The notes beneath the pieces were generated by a model that did not search any database, was not told where the DNA came from, and saw only the letters and a list, made by a program, of their open reading frames with translations. This document shows positions 6,929-13,431 of a DNA stretch of 30,803 nucleotides, one piece after another (the stretch's first letter is position 1; every line of letters begins with the position of its first letter). Position numbers and translations under genes: made by a program. The DNA is from a virus: positions 1 through 30,803 of IMG/VR virus record IMGVR_UViG_3300007514_000046, one strand, 5' to 3'.

Positions 6929-7370
6929 AGAACCACAGAGCCAGCACAGAAGCCCATAAATAAGAAAAGAACCGCACTGTCTACGGTTATCTATACATAC
7001 GGGGGCGCAGCGGGGGCAGGGCCCCTAGGGGTGGGCCTACCGGCGGTGTGGCCATAATTAGTTCGTCTCGCCATCATCATCGGTGTGGCGCTCTTCGGCC
7101 CCATTTCTCCGAGGTAAACGCCGTCCCCAGCCGTCTACAGCCCAGCAGCGGCCGCCGTGCGCCGCGTCACCTATCCGCAATTCGAGAGAGGGTGAGAGGG
7201 CCGGTGTTCGAAAAATCGGCGCCGAGCGGGGACCACAAACGGACGTCGACGTCATTTCGAGGCCAGGACGACAGCAGCGGCACCTGGACTAATTCCGTCG
7301 AGGGGCTGCACCGGCTCGACGGCTGCCATCTGACAGAGCTGGGTTGGTTCCGAACCTAGGTTGCTGGTCG

Positions 7371-7396
7371 TCGACGACTGCCAAGTGCGCGAGCTG
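7371..7396. repeat. Direct repeat block b, copy 1
   Basis: TCGACGACTGCCAA (7371-7384) and GCGCGAGCTG (7387-7396) recur exactly at 8836-8849 and 8855-8864, with two bases between the words here and five there. It lies upstream of the Gp88 cassette in non-coding DNA. Together with block a it shows that the two flanks of the cassette share sequence. Confidence 0.55.
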
Positions 7397-7497
7397 CCGG
7401 CGGCACGAATCGGCAAAAGCGGGCCGCCGCTCCCAAGGTGTAACCGTTCGAGGTGGGCGGGCTGGTTTCTTTGTTTGGGGGAGCGGCTCACCAAAAA

Positions 7498-7529
7498 GAG
7501 CAAAAAGAGCTCTTCCGTCGTTTTTGCTC
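7498..7529. repeat. Hairpin with tandem AAAAAGAGC words
   Basis: GAGCAAAAA (7498-7506) pairs with TTTTTGCTC (7521-7529) over nine bases with a 14-base loop. AAAAAGAGC occurs twice in tandem (7493-7501, 7502-7510). The 12-base word CAAAAAGAGCTC (7501-7512) returns at 10331-10342 in another intergenic region. The stem is AT-rich, so it is a poor terminator; a protein-binding or start-associated site is more likely. Confidence 0.4.
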
Positions 7530-7581
7530 CGCACCTAAGGCGCTCTGAGACGTTGCGGGCTTGTTCGAGGTATCTAGGTAT
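7522..7581. repeat. Direct repeat block a, copy 1
   Basis: TTTTGCTCCGCACC (7522-7535), TAAGGCG (7536-7542) and TATCTAGGTAT (7571-7581) all recur in the same order at 8715-8774 directly after the Gp88 stop codon. In the second copy ten bases are inserted between the first two words and the spacing to the third is ten bases shorter, so total length stays 60. It precedes the first cassette gene by about 80 bases and may contain its promoter. Confidence 0.6.
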
Positions 7582-7662
7582 TCGGTAAAAACAGCCTTTT
7601 TGGTGCTGGTGCTTCGGCTTGAATGGTGGCATTCTTGGTGATTGACCTAGGGAGGTTTTTTG

Positions 7663-7878
7663 ATGATTGGATTAGTGGCGGATCATGCTCGTTTAGCGTG
7701 GCTTGATGGCGTGGTGTATGCGGCCGTTGTTGCTGCCGTGTTTGCTGGCTTGTTGGTTTATCGAGCGGCCGTCGTTCGGCGTGAACGGCGAGAACGTGCG
7801 AGCGAATATCGGTTGGACCTTTATCGAGTGGCAGAAGCAACGGCGAAGGCCAGGGCGAGAGAGTGGGACCGGCGATGA
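7663..7878 (+). CDS. Small membrane protein, first gene of Gp88 cassette
   Basis: A 71-aa protein. ATG at 7663 with a strong AGGGAGG (7649-7655). One hydrophobic segment, about residues 12-34 (LDGVVYAAVVAAVFAGLLVY), is followed by a very basic, Arg-rich helix (VVRRERRERASEYRLDLYRV) to the end, so the tail is likely cytoplasmic by the positive-inside rule. Its stop overlaps the next ATG (ATGA at 7875-7878). Holin-like size and layout are possible, but the coupled Gp88-like gene does not suggest lysis. Confidence 0.65.
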   Translation: MIGLVADHARLAWLDGVVYAAVVAAVFAGLLVYRAAVVRRERRERASEYRLDLYRVAEATAKARAREWDRR

Positions 7879-8714
7879 GGAATCTGTCTAGGTCGCTCGA
7901 ACGTCGAGGCCCGTTTTCTTTGGAGCCTTTCCTCGACGGCTCACGGTCTAAGCGTCGAGCGCTCGATGTGTGGAACCGTCGACGGGTTCGTTATGGCTTG
8001 AAGCCTGCAAGGGATTGGGGCGGCTCGCCGTTGTTATCGGCGGAGGTTGGCAAGCTCGAAAAGAACGAGGTCCACACCTTGGGGCTAGTGCTTGCCCCGT
8101 CGAGGTCGGGCGGCCTCGTTAATGCTTGCGGCTGGTCGACGGCTGGTTGCGAGCCACCAAACTGCCTGAGTGGTGCTGGCCATAACCGCCACGAACGGAA
8201 TCACCGAGTGCGAGCGGCTCGAACCGCTTTTCTCTATGAGTGCCCAGCGACCTTTTGGCGGGTTGTCGGTGGTGAGCTTCGACGGGCACTCGACAAACAC
8301 GGGGCGGTTGCTTTTCGTGGCAACGTGCTGAGCGATCTACGGCTAGAACGGATTCTGGACTTGTCGGGATTGGCTCGATTACTCGATGACGGCCTGATGC
8401 CCCTGGACTACACGAAAGCACCGCCACGGGCGCGACGTGGCGCTGCCGCTGCTGGTTGGCACTTGGTCCACTCGATTACTGAGCGACACACGGCCGCCGA
8501 GGTCGATCGGCTGTTGCTCGAGGTGCCGGTGGCGATTGTCTCAAGCTCGCCGAGCTTGCCCGAATTGGCGAAGCTCGAGCACTGCAAGCGGCTAGTCGAT
8601 GGTGACCAGCACGACGAGCGGTGGCGGGATCGAGCGGGCGACGTGGTGCACCTATCTGTCAAAGGCTCGATGCCCAGAAACGGGGGAATTGTCCGAAATG
8701 ACTTGTTCGCCTAG
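7875..8714 (+). CDS. Gp88-like (DUF7227-type) protein
   Basis: A 279-aa protein. Start ATG 7875 is coupled by ATGA to the previous gene. The order of motifs matches what I remember of the phage gene-88/DUF7227 family: a Cys motif LVNACGWSTAGCEPPNCLSG (81-100, C85/C92/C97), ARTAFLYECPATFWRVVGGE (115-134), FRGNVLSDLRLE (147-158, in place of the usual RLNGTSD), PLDYTKAP, WHLVHSITE, a valine-rich strand, and a C-terminal VDGDQHDERWRD (241-252) with SVKGS. Three Cys suggest a metal or Fe-S site. The biochemical function of the family is not known to me. TCGA sites are dense in this gene. Confidence 0.6.
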   Translation: MRNLSRSLERRGPFSLEPFLDGSRSKRRALDVWNRRRVRYGLKPARDWGGSPLLSAEVGKLEKNEVHTLGLVLAPSRSGGLVNACGWSTAGCEPPNCLSGAGHNRHERNHRVRAARTAFLYECPATFWRVVGGELRRALDKHGAVAFRGNVLSDLRLERILDLSGLARLLDDGLMPLDYTKAPPRARRGAAAAGWHLVHSITERHTAAEVDRLLLEVPVAIVSSSPSLPELAKLEHCKRLVDGDQHDERWRDRAGDVVHLSVKGSMPRNGGIVRNDLFA

Positions 8715-8774
8715 TTTTGCTCCGCACCAGCGGCCGTCTAAGGCGTTGACAGCAGTCGGCCCTTATCTAGGTAT
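8715..8774. repeat. Direct repeat block a, copy 2
   Basis: Second copy of the block at 7522-7581, starting at the first base after the Gp88 stop codon: TTTTGCTCCGCACC (8715-8728), TAAGGCG (8739-8745), TATCTAGGTAT (8764-8774). A TTGACA follows TAAGG closely (8746-8751 region), so a promoter-like element is possible, yet no gene follows on the plus strand before the terminator at 8905. Confidence 0.6.
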
Positions 8775-8835
8775 CTGGTATTTCGGGCGGTTAGTCGCTG
8801 CTGCTGGGGTCGCTGGTTCGCCTAGCTGGGATCGC

Positions 8836-8864
8836 TCGACGACTGCCAAAAGCGGCGCGAGCTG
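8836..8864. repeat. Direct repeat block b, copy 2
   Basis: TCGACGACTGCCAA (8836-8849) and GCGCGAGCTG (8855-8864), exact copies of the words at 7371-7396. Here block b lies after block a, while before the cassette it lies ahead of block a, so the flanks are permuted rather than simple direct repeats. Confidence 0.5.
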
Positions 8865-8904
8865 GAGTGGCTCGCCGCCCTAGAGCACTGCCCGCCGCAA
8901 TTAG

Positions 8905-8930
8905 AAAAGCCGCCCTCCCGGGCGGCTTTT
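8905..8930. terminator. Strong bidirectional intrinsic terminator
   Basis: AAAAGCCGCCC (8905-8915), loop TCCC, GGGCGGCTTTT (8920-8930): an 11-bp perfect stem with T-runs on both strands. It lies between the end of the plus-strand Gp88 cassette and the end of the minus-strand operon 10168-8962, so it would stop both convergent transcripts. Confidence 0.85.
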
Positions 8931-8961
8931 CCGTTTTGATGTGGAGGGTGTGGGGCGCCGT

Positions 8962-9129
8962 TTATTCGGCCAACCGGCACCCTTCACATATTTGGGGGGG
9001 CTGGTGGATACGTTCGGCCCTGTCGAGGCCGAGCGCCGCCATGAGCGCCGCCGGTTTATCGAGGGGCAGTGGCCGGTGCCATGTGCCGAAGCACTTGGGG
9101 CAACGCTCCCTGATCGACACGGTGGTCAC
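8962..9129 (-). CDS. 55-aa zinc-ribbon-like protein
   Basis: A 55-aa protein starting at GTG 9129, which overlaps the TGA of the upstream gene (GTGA, 9126-9129) and stopping at TAA 8962. It has two CxxC pairs: C10-P-K-C13 near the N-terminus (RERCPKCFGTW) and C48-E-G-C51 at the C-terminus (PQICEGCRLAE), separated by a helical middle (PAALMAALGLDRAERI). Four Cys in two knuckles suggest one bound zinc. The next feature downstream is the terminator at 8905-8930, so it is the last gene of its operon. Function is unknown. Confidence 0.65.
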   Translation of the reverse strand: MTTVSIRERCPKCFGTWHRPLPLDKPAALMAALGLDRAERIHQPPQICEGCRLAE

Positions 9130-9467
9130 TTCGGGCCATCCAATACGTTTAGCAGGTCCTCGCCGTCAACGAGGCGCTGTAGTACTGCTTCGATGGTGTT
9201 TGGGTTGGTGGCTTCTTTGATCGCACCAGAAGCGGCTACCACTCCCTCGAACGTCAACAGTGGACGCCGTAGCGGCCACTCTTGCGGCTGGTAGTCAAGG
9301 TTGCCGCCTGCTATCGAGTGACACCAGTCGATGACCGCTTCATCCTCGCCGCAAGGGCTACAGATGTAGGTGTCTTCGTGGTGTCTGCTCAGGGCGTTGT
9401 GGACCAGTACCGTTGCTAACGGGTGAAGGTCGCACCGTGGACAGATTGTTGCAAGGTTGGCCCTCAT
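9126..9467 (-). CDS. Zinc-ribbon-like phage protein, 113 aa
   Basis: A 113-aa protein. ATG 9467 overlaps the upstream stop (ATGA). CPRC (residues 9-12) and CSPC (36-39, in TYICSPCGEDEAVIDW) make a likely four-Cys zinc site. CSPCGEDEA is a pattern often found in small actinophage proteins of unknown role. The C-terminal half (LLTFEGVVAASGAIKEATN) looks helical. It follows the 234-aa acidic protein and precedes the 55-aa Cys protein; all three are translationally coupled. Confidence 0.65.
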   Translation of the reverse strand: MRANLATICPRCDLHPLATVLVHNALSRHHEDTYICSPCGEDEAVIDWCHSIAGGNLDYQPQEWPLRRPLLTFEGVVAASGAIKEATNPNTIEAVLQRLVDGEDLLNVLDGPK

Positions 9468-10168
9468 ACTTCACCGCCTAGGGCATAGCCGAGTGTCTCG
9501 AAAATTGCTTCGAGTTCGGTTTTGCGGTTTTCGTCGGCAACCTCGGCCTGATATGCGTTGCGGCTTGCTTCGCTCGCTCGCTTCGATGCGTCGCTAAACA
9601 TGGCTAGCCCGAACTGTTCACCAGCTAGGCGACCAGTCATCGACAACGCCTGCAGTAGTGTCGCAACCGTTTCTTCTAGCTGCTCAACTTTTTGGGCTAG
9701 CTCGGTGACGTTATCGTCGACAACCAGCAGACTTTTGTAGCCTTGTTCGACATCGAACAGCAGGTCCTCGCCATCGCCGTTCAGCTTCTGCACTGCTTGA
9801 CGTATGGCACTGGTGAAGGCTTCGCCGGTGCCACAGCTTCGCTCGGGGTCATATTCCCTCAACAAGTTTTCAACGATGTCGTACTTGTTGTGGTCCCACC
9901 AGTAAGCAGGATCGTCGGAGCTATCGTCGTCGGCCCTTTCGAGTTCTTCTAGTCGGCTTTTCACGTCGTAGTAGAAATCGTGGCTAGTCAAGATGTCGCT
10001 AACTGAATCGTGGATATCGAGGTCATCGGTGGCGATCTCTGAGATTACGTTTCCGTAGTCTCGGAAGTGATCCGACCAATCCACGTTTTCCATAACGTAT
10101 TCTTGGATTGAGTCAAGAGCCGCCGATTCAAGTTCGGCGTACCCTTCACTATGGACGGTTAAATGCAT
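9464..10168 (-). CDS. Acidic coiled-coil protein of unknown function
   Basis: A 234-aa protein. The ATG at 10168 (MHLTVHSEG) is chosen over the one at 10183 because GGGAGG, a clear Shine-Dalgarno, lies between them at proper spacing. The N-terminal two thirds are very acidic with many Asp and Tyr (ATDDLDIHDSVSDILTSHDF; ERADDDSSDDPAYWWDHNKY). About residues 155-185 (NVTELAQKVEQLEETVATLL) form a coiled coil. The C-terminus is helical and charged. No enzyme motif is seen. The acidity resembles DNA-mimic inhibitors, but this is only a guess. First gene of a three-gene operon. Confidence 0.6.
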   Translation of the reverse strand: MHLTVHSEGYAELESAALDSIQEYVMENVDWSDHFRDYGNVISEIATDDLDIHDSVSDILTSHDFYYDVKSRLEELERADDDSSDDPAYWWDHNKYDIVENLLREYDPERSCGTGEAFTSAIRQAVQKLNGDGEDLLFDVEQGYKSLLVVDDNVTELAQKVEQLEETVATLLQALSMTGRLAGEQFGLAMFSDASKRASEASRNAYQAEVADENRKTELEAIFETLGYALGGEV

Positions 10169-10366
10169 TTTGCGGCCTCCCATGGTCGCTAGTTGTTAGT
10201 TCTCATTGAATCACACGGGGCAGACATTTTCTAGGACTATTTGCAGGCTTTTGTTTTGAGATTGCGCGCCTGGGCTAAATGGTTCGCTCGTCGCCGCCTA
10301 GCTCGGGGCCGTCGAGTAGTGCCAGAAAGACAAAAAGAGCTCGCGTTGTGGTGTCTGCAAAAATGA

Positions 10367-10407
10367 AACGGCCCGCCACCGAGAGAGGGTCACAGTGGCG
10401 GGCCGTT
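10367..10407 (-). terminator. Strong intrinsic terminator after the DUF932 operon
   Basis: AACGGCCCGCCAC (10367-10379) pairs with GTGGCGGGCCGTT (10395-10407) over 13 bp with a 15-base loop. For the minus strand it follows the stop at 10436 by about 30 bases and is followed by TTTCATTTTT. On the plus strand a run of seven T (10409-10415) follows, so it works in both directions. The rest of 10169-10435 shows no gene; it includes the word CAAAAAGAGCTC (10331-10342) shared with 7501-7512 and should hold the promoter for the operon starting at 10168. Confidence 0.8.
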
Positions 10408-10435
10408 ATTTTTTTGGGGGGGCCTATGTGGGGGG

Positions 10436-10792
10436 CTATGTGATCAGTTTTGAATTCAATCTGACGGTATTAGCACAACATACACAGTCGCTGTTGGGCT
10501 TGAACTCAAAACATATCTCGTGATCTTCTTCGCAACAGTAGTTGCAAAGGTCATCGTGTTTTCTACTTAACATCAGCAACCTATCACTGTTTAGTGCGGC
10601 GCTGCATCCTTCGCCGAATGCTGGTGAGAATGCAGCGTCGGGGTGCTTGATGATCTCGTCGTAGATGCCGCAAGCGTATTCGCCTACGGTGTCTCCGATG
10701 AGGTAGGCGCACTGGTCAGTGGCCTGATCCCATATGCCGAACGGGCAAGTGCCCTGCTTGCAGCAGAACCCTGACCGCACACAGTCGCTCAT
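10436..10792 (-). CDS. Cysteine-rich protein, 118 aa, 14 Cys
   Basis: A 118-aa protein with 14 Cys: C4, a FCCKQGTCPFG cluster (C10, C11, C16), C28, C41, C63, C83, CNYCC (C83/C86/C87), C94 and CVCC (C103/C105/C106). ATG 10792 overlaps the upstream stop by ATGA. The SGFCCKQGTCPFGxW and CGIYDEI parts recall the Cys spacing of metal- or Fe-S-binding YkgJ-type proteins, though I cannot confirm membership. No signal peptide is visible, so the Cys would be reduced in the cytoplasm and are more likely metal ligands than disulfides. Last gene of its operon. Confidence 0.65.
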   Translation of the reverse strand: MSDCVRSGFCCKQGTCPFGIWDQATDQCAYLIGDTVGEYACGIYDEIIKHPDAAFSPAFGEGCSAALNSDRLLMLSRKHDDLCNYCCEEDHEICFEFKPNSDCVCCANTVRLNSKLIT

Positions 10793-11871
10793 ACCGTTGC
10801 CTTTAACAGTGTGGCGGCACCTTTAGTGAGGGGCATGTCGCCGAACACTAGTTGGTCCACATGTTTGCCTTGAGTCGAGCGTCCTTTACCTCGCTGGACG
10901 TGCTGCTCGTAGCCTTGAACGGCCATGAGTGCACCCCACTTTGTTTCCCTGATGAAGCCATCGAGGTCATCGCCGCGGTATCGAGCGACAATCGCATCGA
11001 ACTTGTTATCCCACTGGGTGAGAGCTTTAGCGGTGTCTTCGGTATCTTCGGGGCGAGGTGGCAGTAGGTCCTTGGTCATATCCATGAACTGTCCCTCAGT
11101 GAATGACGTGTCGATCCATCGTTCTACTTCTTTGTTGATCTCTTGTTGAAATTCGAGATTCGCATAGAAGATTCCGATAGCAGCGTCCAAATATTCTTGG
11201 GCGTTGCGAGTGTGTCGGATGGTCCACGTTGCTGACTGGTTGCCGAGCACGTAGGCGGCGAACGTGTTCGCACAAACTACGACCCCTAGTGTGGGGCGTG
11301 CCGACAGTGACACGGATGAGTCGTGAGCGTCGGCCAGTGTGAAGTATCGGTTTATCTTCGAGTAGTTCTCGATGTCGATAGGTTCTCCAACTTGCAGTGT
11401 CACGTACCCTTTGCGGCCATGCTGCAGAGTGCCTTTGGATTCGACACCAGTAGCGAACCCTCGGTCCAACAAACTTTCGACTACTTCATCCATCAAGTGG
11501 TACTGAGTGAGTGCTCGCTGCTCGGTGACCCCAATGTTCAGTGGGTAACCATTGTCTGAGCGGCGAATCATGTAGTGGTCCTTTACACCCTCGAATAGTT
11601 CGATAGGTATAAAGGGCCTCGGCTCGAATCCACCATTTAGTTTGTGGTTCTCGATAGCTCGCTTAGTGTCATAGTCGTTGCTGTTTTTGGCTGCACTCCA
11701 TTGAGCCCTTGTTGGGTTCTTCACGTACAGCGGCTCACGTTCGGCAACGAACGGCCATGGATAATCCAAGTATGTGTCCAAGTCGATGAGGTCGCCGTGG
11801 ACGTGACCCAGGCGGTGCCATGCCGTTTTGGCATACAGCGCTAGGTCATCTTCGTATATGTCTGCAGACAT
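10789..11871 (-). CDS. DUF932 phage/plasmid-like protein
   Basis: A 360-aa protein. The N-terminus (ALYAKTAWHRLGHVHGDLID) is the hallmark of the DUF932 / TIGR03299 phage-plasmid-like family. Further family-like parts are PLNIGVTEQRALTQYHLMDE (about 107-126), the Ser/Arg segment HDSSVSLSARPTLGVVVCAN, and the ATWTIRHTRNAQEYLDAA helix. The family is widespread in actinophages and plasmids; its molecular role is unsettled. ATG 11871 overlaps the upstream TAA (TAATG). It sits between a 63-aa helper-sized gene and the Cys-rich gene. Confidence 0.82.
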   Translation of the reverse strand: MSADIYEDDLALYAKTAWHRLGHVHGDLIDLDTYLDYPWPFVAEREPLYVKNPTRAQWSAAKNSNDYDTKRAIENHKLNGGFEPRPFIPIELFEGVKDHYMIRRSDNGYPLNIGVTEQRALTQYHLMDEVVESLLDRGFATGVESKGTLQHGRKGYVTLQVGEPIDIENYSKINRYFTLADAHDSSVSLSARPTLGVVVCANTFAAYVLGNQSATWTIRHTRNAQEYLDAAIGIFYANLEFQQEINKEVERWIDTSFTEGQFMDMTKDLLPPRPEDTEDTAKALTQWDNKFDAIVARYRGDDLDGFIRETKWGALMAVQGYEQHVQRGKGRSTQGKHVDQLVFGDMPLTKGAATLLKATV

Positions 11872-12062
11872 TAGTTTGTCTCCTCAATGATTGTGTGTGT
11901 CTTTTGTTTGTTTAACAGTTCGAAGTGAAGATCGAGTGCTTCGAGGAATCGTGCAGCGTCATCGAACCCTAACGTGTTGTAGGCAGTGTCGATTATCGCT
12001 TTAGCGAGTCCTTCAACGGCACCGTCGATTGCTTCTCCACTTACGGTGAATGTTTCGGTCAT
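11871..12062 (-). CDS. Small acidic protein ahead of DUF932
   Basis: A 63-aa protein, MTETFTVSGEAIDGAVEGLA onward. ATG 12062 has AGGAG at a normal distance; a longer reading from 12140 crosses the divergent promoter region and was rejected. It is helical and acidic, with no Cys and no membrane segment. TAATG coupling to the DUF932 gene suggests the products are made together. Function is unknown. Confidence 0.65.
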   Translation of the reverse strand: MTETFTVSGEAIDGAVEGLAKAIIDTAYNTLGFDDAARFLEALDLHFELLNKQKTHTIIEETN

Positions 12063-12146
12063 TAGCTCTCCTGATCTAATAACAGTGAGCCTCCCTGACT
12101 CACTAAATAGCAGGATACAGAACTGGGACAGGGTGCACAAGTATTC
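12063..12146. promoter_or_regulatory. Divergent promoter region with AGTGAG/CTCACT inverted repeat
   Basis: The 84 bases between the leftward DUF932 operon and the rightward replication operon must contain both promoters. AGTGAG (12084-12089) and CTCACT (12099-12104) form an inverted repeat with a nine-base spacer. Promoter hexamers are not clear: TTATTA (minus) and TACAGA (plus) are only weak -10 candidates. The position suggests a common control point for the two operons. Confidence 0.45.
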
Positions 12147-12380
12147 ATGTCAACAGATTCGGATGATCGCATAGGAATTGTGGGCTGGGTCATGTTGGCT
12201 GCAGTTGTTGTGATCTTCGATTCGTGGGCATTAGCGGCGAATCGGCAAACAATGTCGGCGGCGTTCTTGGATGCGACACGTAAACCGGTATGCCGTGAGG
12301 TGCTCATGGTTATGTGGGGGGCGCTCACTTGGCATTTGTTTGGGGGGCGGCCCGACCCATTGCGTAAATTGGTGGGCTAG
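12147..12380 (+). CDS. Small membrane protein, start of replication operon
   Basis: A 77-aa protein. Residues 10-30 (GIVGWVMLAAVVVIFDSWAL) form one transmembrane helix. The rest is amphipathic and ends with LTWHLFGGRPDPLRKL, a tail resembling small actinophage membrane proteins of unknown function that carry a W-x-L-x-x-HLF motif. Only a weak AGGG precedes the ATG. It is the first rightward gene after the divergent region, and the next gene begins 34 bases later. Confidence 0.65.
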   Translation: MSTDSDDRIGIVGWVMLAAVVVIFDSWALAANRQTMSAAFLDATRKPVCREVLMVMWGALTWHLFGGRPDPLRKLVG

Positions 12381-12414
12381 TCGTGTAATATGGCGTTCAA
12401 CCTTAGGAGGCTGA

Positions 12415-12630
12415 ATGTCAGTAATAAAAGTATGTGGGTGCCACGGTCTGAAGGCGTGCCCGACCATTTGGATGGGGGAGCGTCAGATTCTTGAGATCAC
12501 AATAGAATCTGGGAAGAAGTGTTGGGTTGTCCAAGGAGATGGGATGGCTCATTACACGTTGGAGGATGCTCAAGCCCGATTGAAGCAACTTGCCTATGTT
12601 CCCGAACCAGTTCTCGGTGGGGAGGGATAA
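12415..12630 (+). CDS. Small protein with N-terminal Cys motif
   Basis: A 71-aa protein with ATG 12415 preceded by AGGAGG, the best Shine-Dalgarno of this operon. Its N-terminus has C7-x-C9 and C15 (VCGCHGLKACPTIW) plus C36, so a metal site is possible. The rest is a mixed alpha/beta pattern (ILEITIESGKKCWVVQG; YTLEDAQARLKQLAY). A TAATAT just upstream (around 12387) could be a -10 of an internal promoter. It directly abuts the next gene (TAA then ATG). Function is unknown. Confidence 0.6.
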   Translation: MSVIKVCGCHGLKACPTIWMGERQILEITIESGKKCWVVQGDGMAHYTLEDAQARLKQLAYVPEPVLGGEG

Positions 12631-12882
12631 ATGCCGAAACCTAACAACACGAAATATAAGGGCCGCAAGCCGAGCTATCTACCAGTATGCGATGGGGTGT
12701 GTGACGGCTATTTTCATGGTCGCTGCGCCAAGTGCACTCGGGCAGTGAAACAGAACGGTTCGAAGCAAGGTCGGGGTCCCTCGATCTACAGTGAGAAACA
12801 ACCAACACTGGGTGAACAAGTGCGGTTGAATCCTCATTTAGAATGGACAGACAACCAACTCAGGGAAGCAGGATTGTTGTGA
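12631..12882 (+). CDS. Small basic protein with four-Cys knuckle
   Basis: An 83-aa protein starting immediately after the previous stop, with GGGGAGGG as ribosome site. C20, C24, C32 and C35 (LPVCDGVCDGYFHGRCAKCT) would bind one zinc. Flanking sequence is basic (KYKGRKPSYL; RAVKQNGSKQGRG), so nucleic acid contact is possible. The C-terminus (EQVRLNPHLEWTDNQLREAG) looks helical. It overlaps the next gene by GTGA. Function is unknown. Confidence 0.6.
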   Translation: MPKPNNTKYKGRKPSYLPVCDGVCDGYFHGRCAKCTRAVKQNGSKQGRGPSIYSEKQPTLGEQVRLNPHLEWTDNQLREAGLL

Positions 12883-13082
12883 GTGAAGAACCAGAGACAG
12901 AGTTCGACAAACTATGGACGGAGTGTCATTCGGCGCTACACATTATGCGTTCGTTCGCTGCTCACCTCATGGAGATGTCCGCGCGCCTGGAAAACGCAAT
13001 GGTTGATTTCAACACTGCGGACTGGCCCCAAAATCTGATGGGCGACGATAACGTCGTCCCGTTCCCCACTGGGCAAGAGTGA
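12879..13082 (+). CDS. Small helical protein, 67 aa
   Basis: Start taken at GTG 12879, which forms a GTGA overlap with the upstream stop; an ATG at 12843 would give a 36-nt overlap with an unlikely N-terminus. The protein (SEEPETEFDKLWTECHSALH then IMRSFAAHLMEMSARLENAM) is an acidic helix bundle candidate ending in VVPFPTGQE. It is coupled by GTGA to the lysozyme-like gene. No motif is recognised. Confidence 0.55.
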   Translation: MSEEPETEFDKLWTECHSALHIMRSFAAHLMEMSARLENAMVDFNTADWPQNLMGDDNVVPFPTGQE

Positions 13083-13423
13083 GTTGGGTAGCTATTTGGC
13101 TACTCATCGACATCGCTGGGGTTAACACTACGAGCCTCGATCACCAACGAATTGTGGAAGCAGCTAGCTCCTATGATTGGCCGGTGGTTGAGGCTCTTAG
13201 CGTTGCGTGGTGTGAGAGTCAATTCAAACGGACCGCTTTCAACGGAGTTGATCATTCTGTTTGGCAGATAAATCAGAACTGGTGGGGGGCAGCTATTTTC
13301 GGAGAAGATATGTGGGAGGACCGCTACCAGATCCACACCAATACGGCCATGGCCTATCACGTCTGGGTAGCTGGGGGCCGCTCTTTTCGGTGGTGGAGTT
13401 GTGGGTCCCACACTGGGGGATGA
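13079..13423 (+). CDS. Lysozyme/transglycosylase-like protein, 114 aa
   Basis: Start GTG 13079 overlaps the upstream TGA. The N-terminus (SWVAIWLLIDIAGV) is hydrophobic but short for a signal peptide. The lysozyme-like core has VVEALSVAWCESQFKRTAFN with E46 as the likely catalytic glutamate, then DHSVWQINQNWWG, the counterpart of the GLFQIN motif of lytic transglycosylases, and TNTAMAYHVWVAGG helix. C45 and C108 could form a disulfide after export. It may open peptidoglycan during entry or help lysis, but its place among early replication genes rather than lysis genes is odd. Confidence 0.7.
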   Translation: MSWVAIWLLIDIAGVNTTSLDHQRIVEAASSYDWPVVEALSVAWCESQFKRTAFNGVDHSVWQINQNWWGAAIFGEDMWEDRYQIHTNTAMAYHVWVAGGRSFRWWSCGSHTGG

Positions 13424-13431
13424 CCGGTCGT

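Larger units (their letters stand above)
6813..7662. other. Long non-coding region between packaging operon and Gp88 cassette
   Basis: About 850 bases in which no frame looks protein-like. The left part (6813-7000) is AT-rich and must hold the promoter of the packaging operon. It contains two perfect inverted repeats. The right part (from 7000) is GC-rich, with a CCCCTAGGGG palindrome (7022-7031), many TCGA sites, a hairpin (7498-7529) and blocks repeated after the Gp88 gene. A TAGACA-like -35 (minus strand, 6978-6983) and TATTTA (6957-6962) are only a weak promoter candidate for TerS. No tRNA fold was found. Confidence 0.6.

Noticed and set aside
6952-7060. Possible tRNA or structured RNA near the GC-rich boundary
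   Set aside because: Only the CCCCTAGGGG palindrome and short stems were found; no cloverleaf with T-loop and anticodon arm could be built.
7048-7359. 103-codon plus-strand open frame starting in the non-coding region
   Set aside because: Arg/His/Ser-rich, low-complexity reading with no ribosome site; overlapping frames in the same area are equally open.
7252-7632. 126-codon minus-strand open frame in the long non-coding region
   Set aside because: Composition is Arg/Ser/Pro-rich without a domain pattern, there is no ribosome site, and it covers repeated and hairpin DNA. It looks like a GC-rich chance frame.
8941-9294. 117-codon plus-strand frame after the terminator
   Set aside because: It is opposite the 55-aa and 113-aa zinc-knuckle genes, which have stop-start coupling; the plus frame has no ribosome site.
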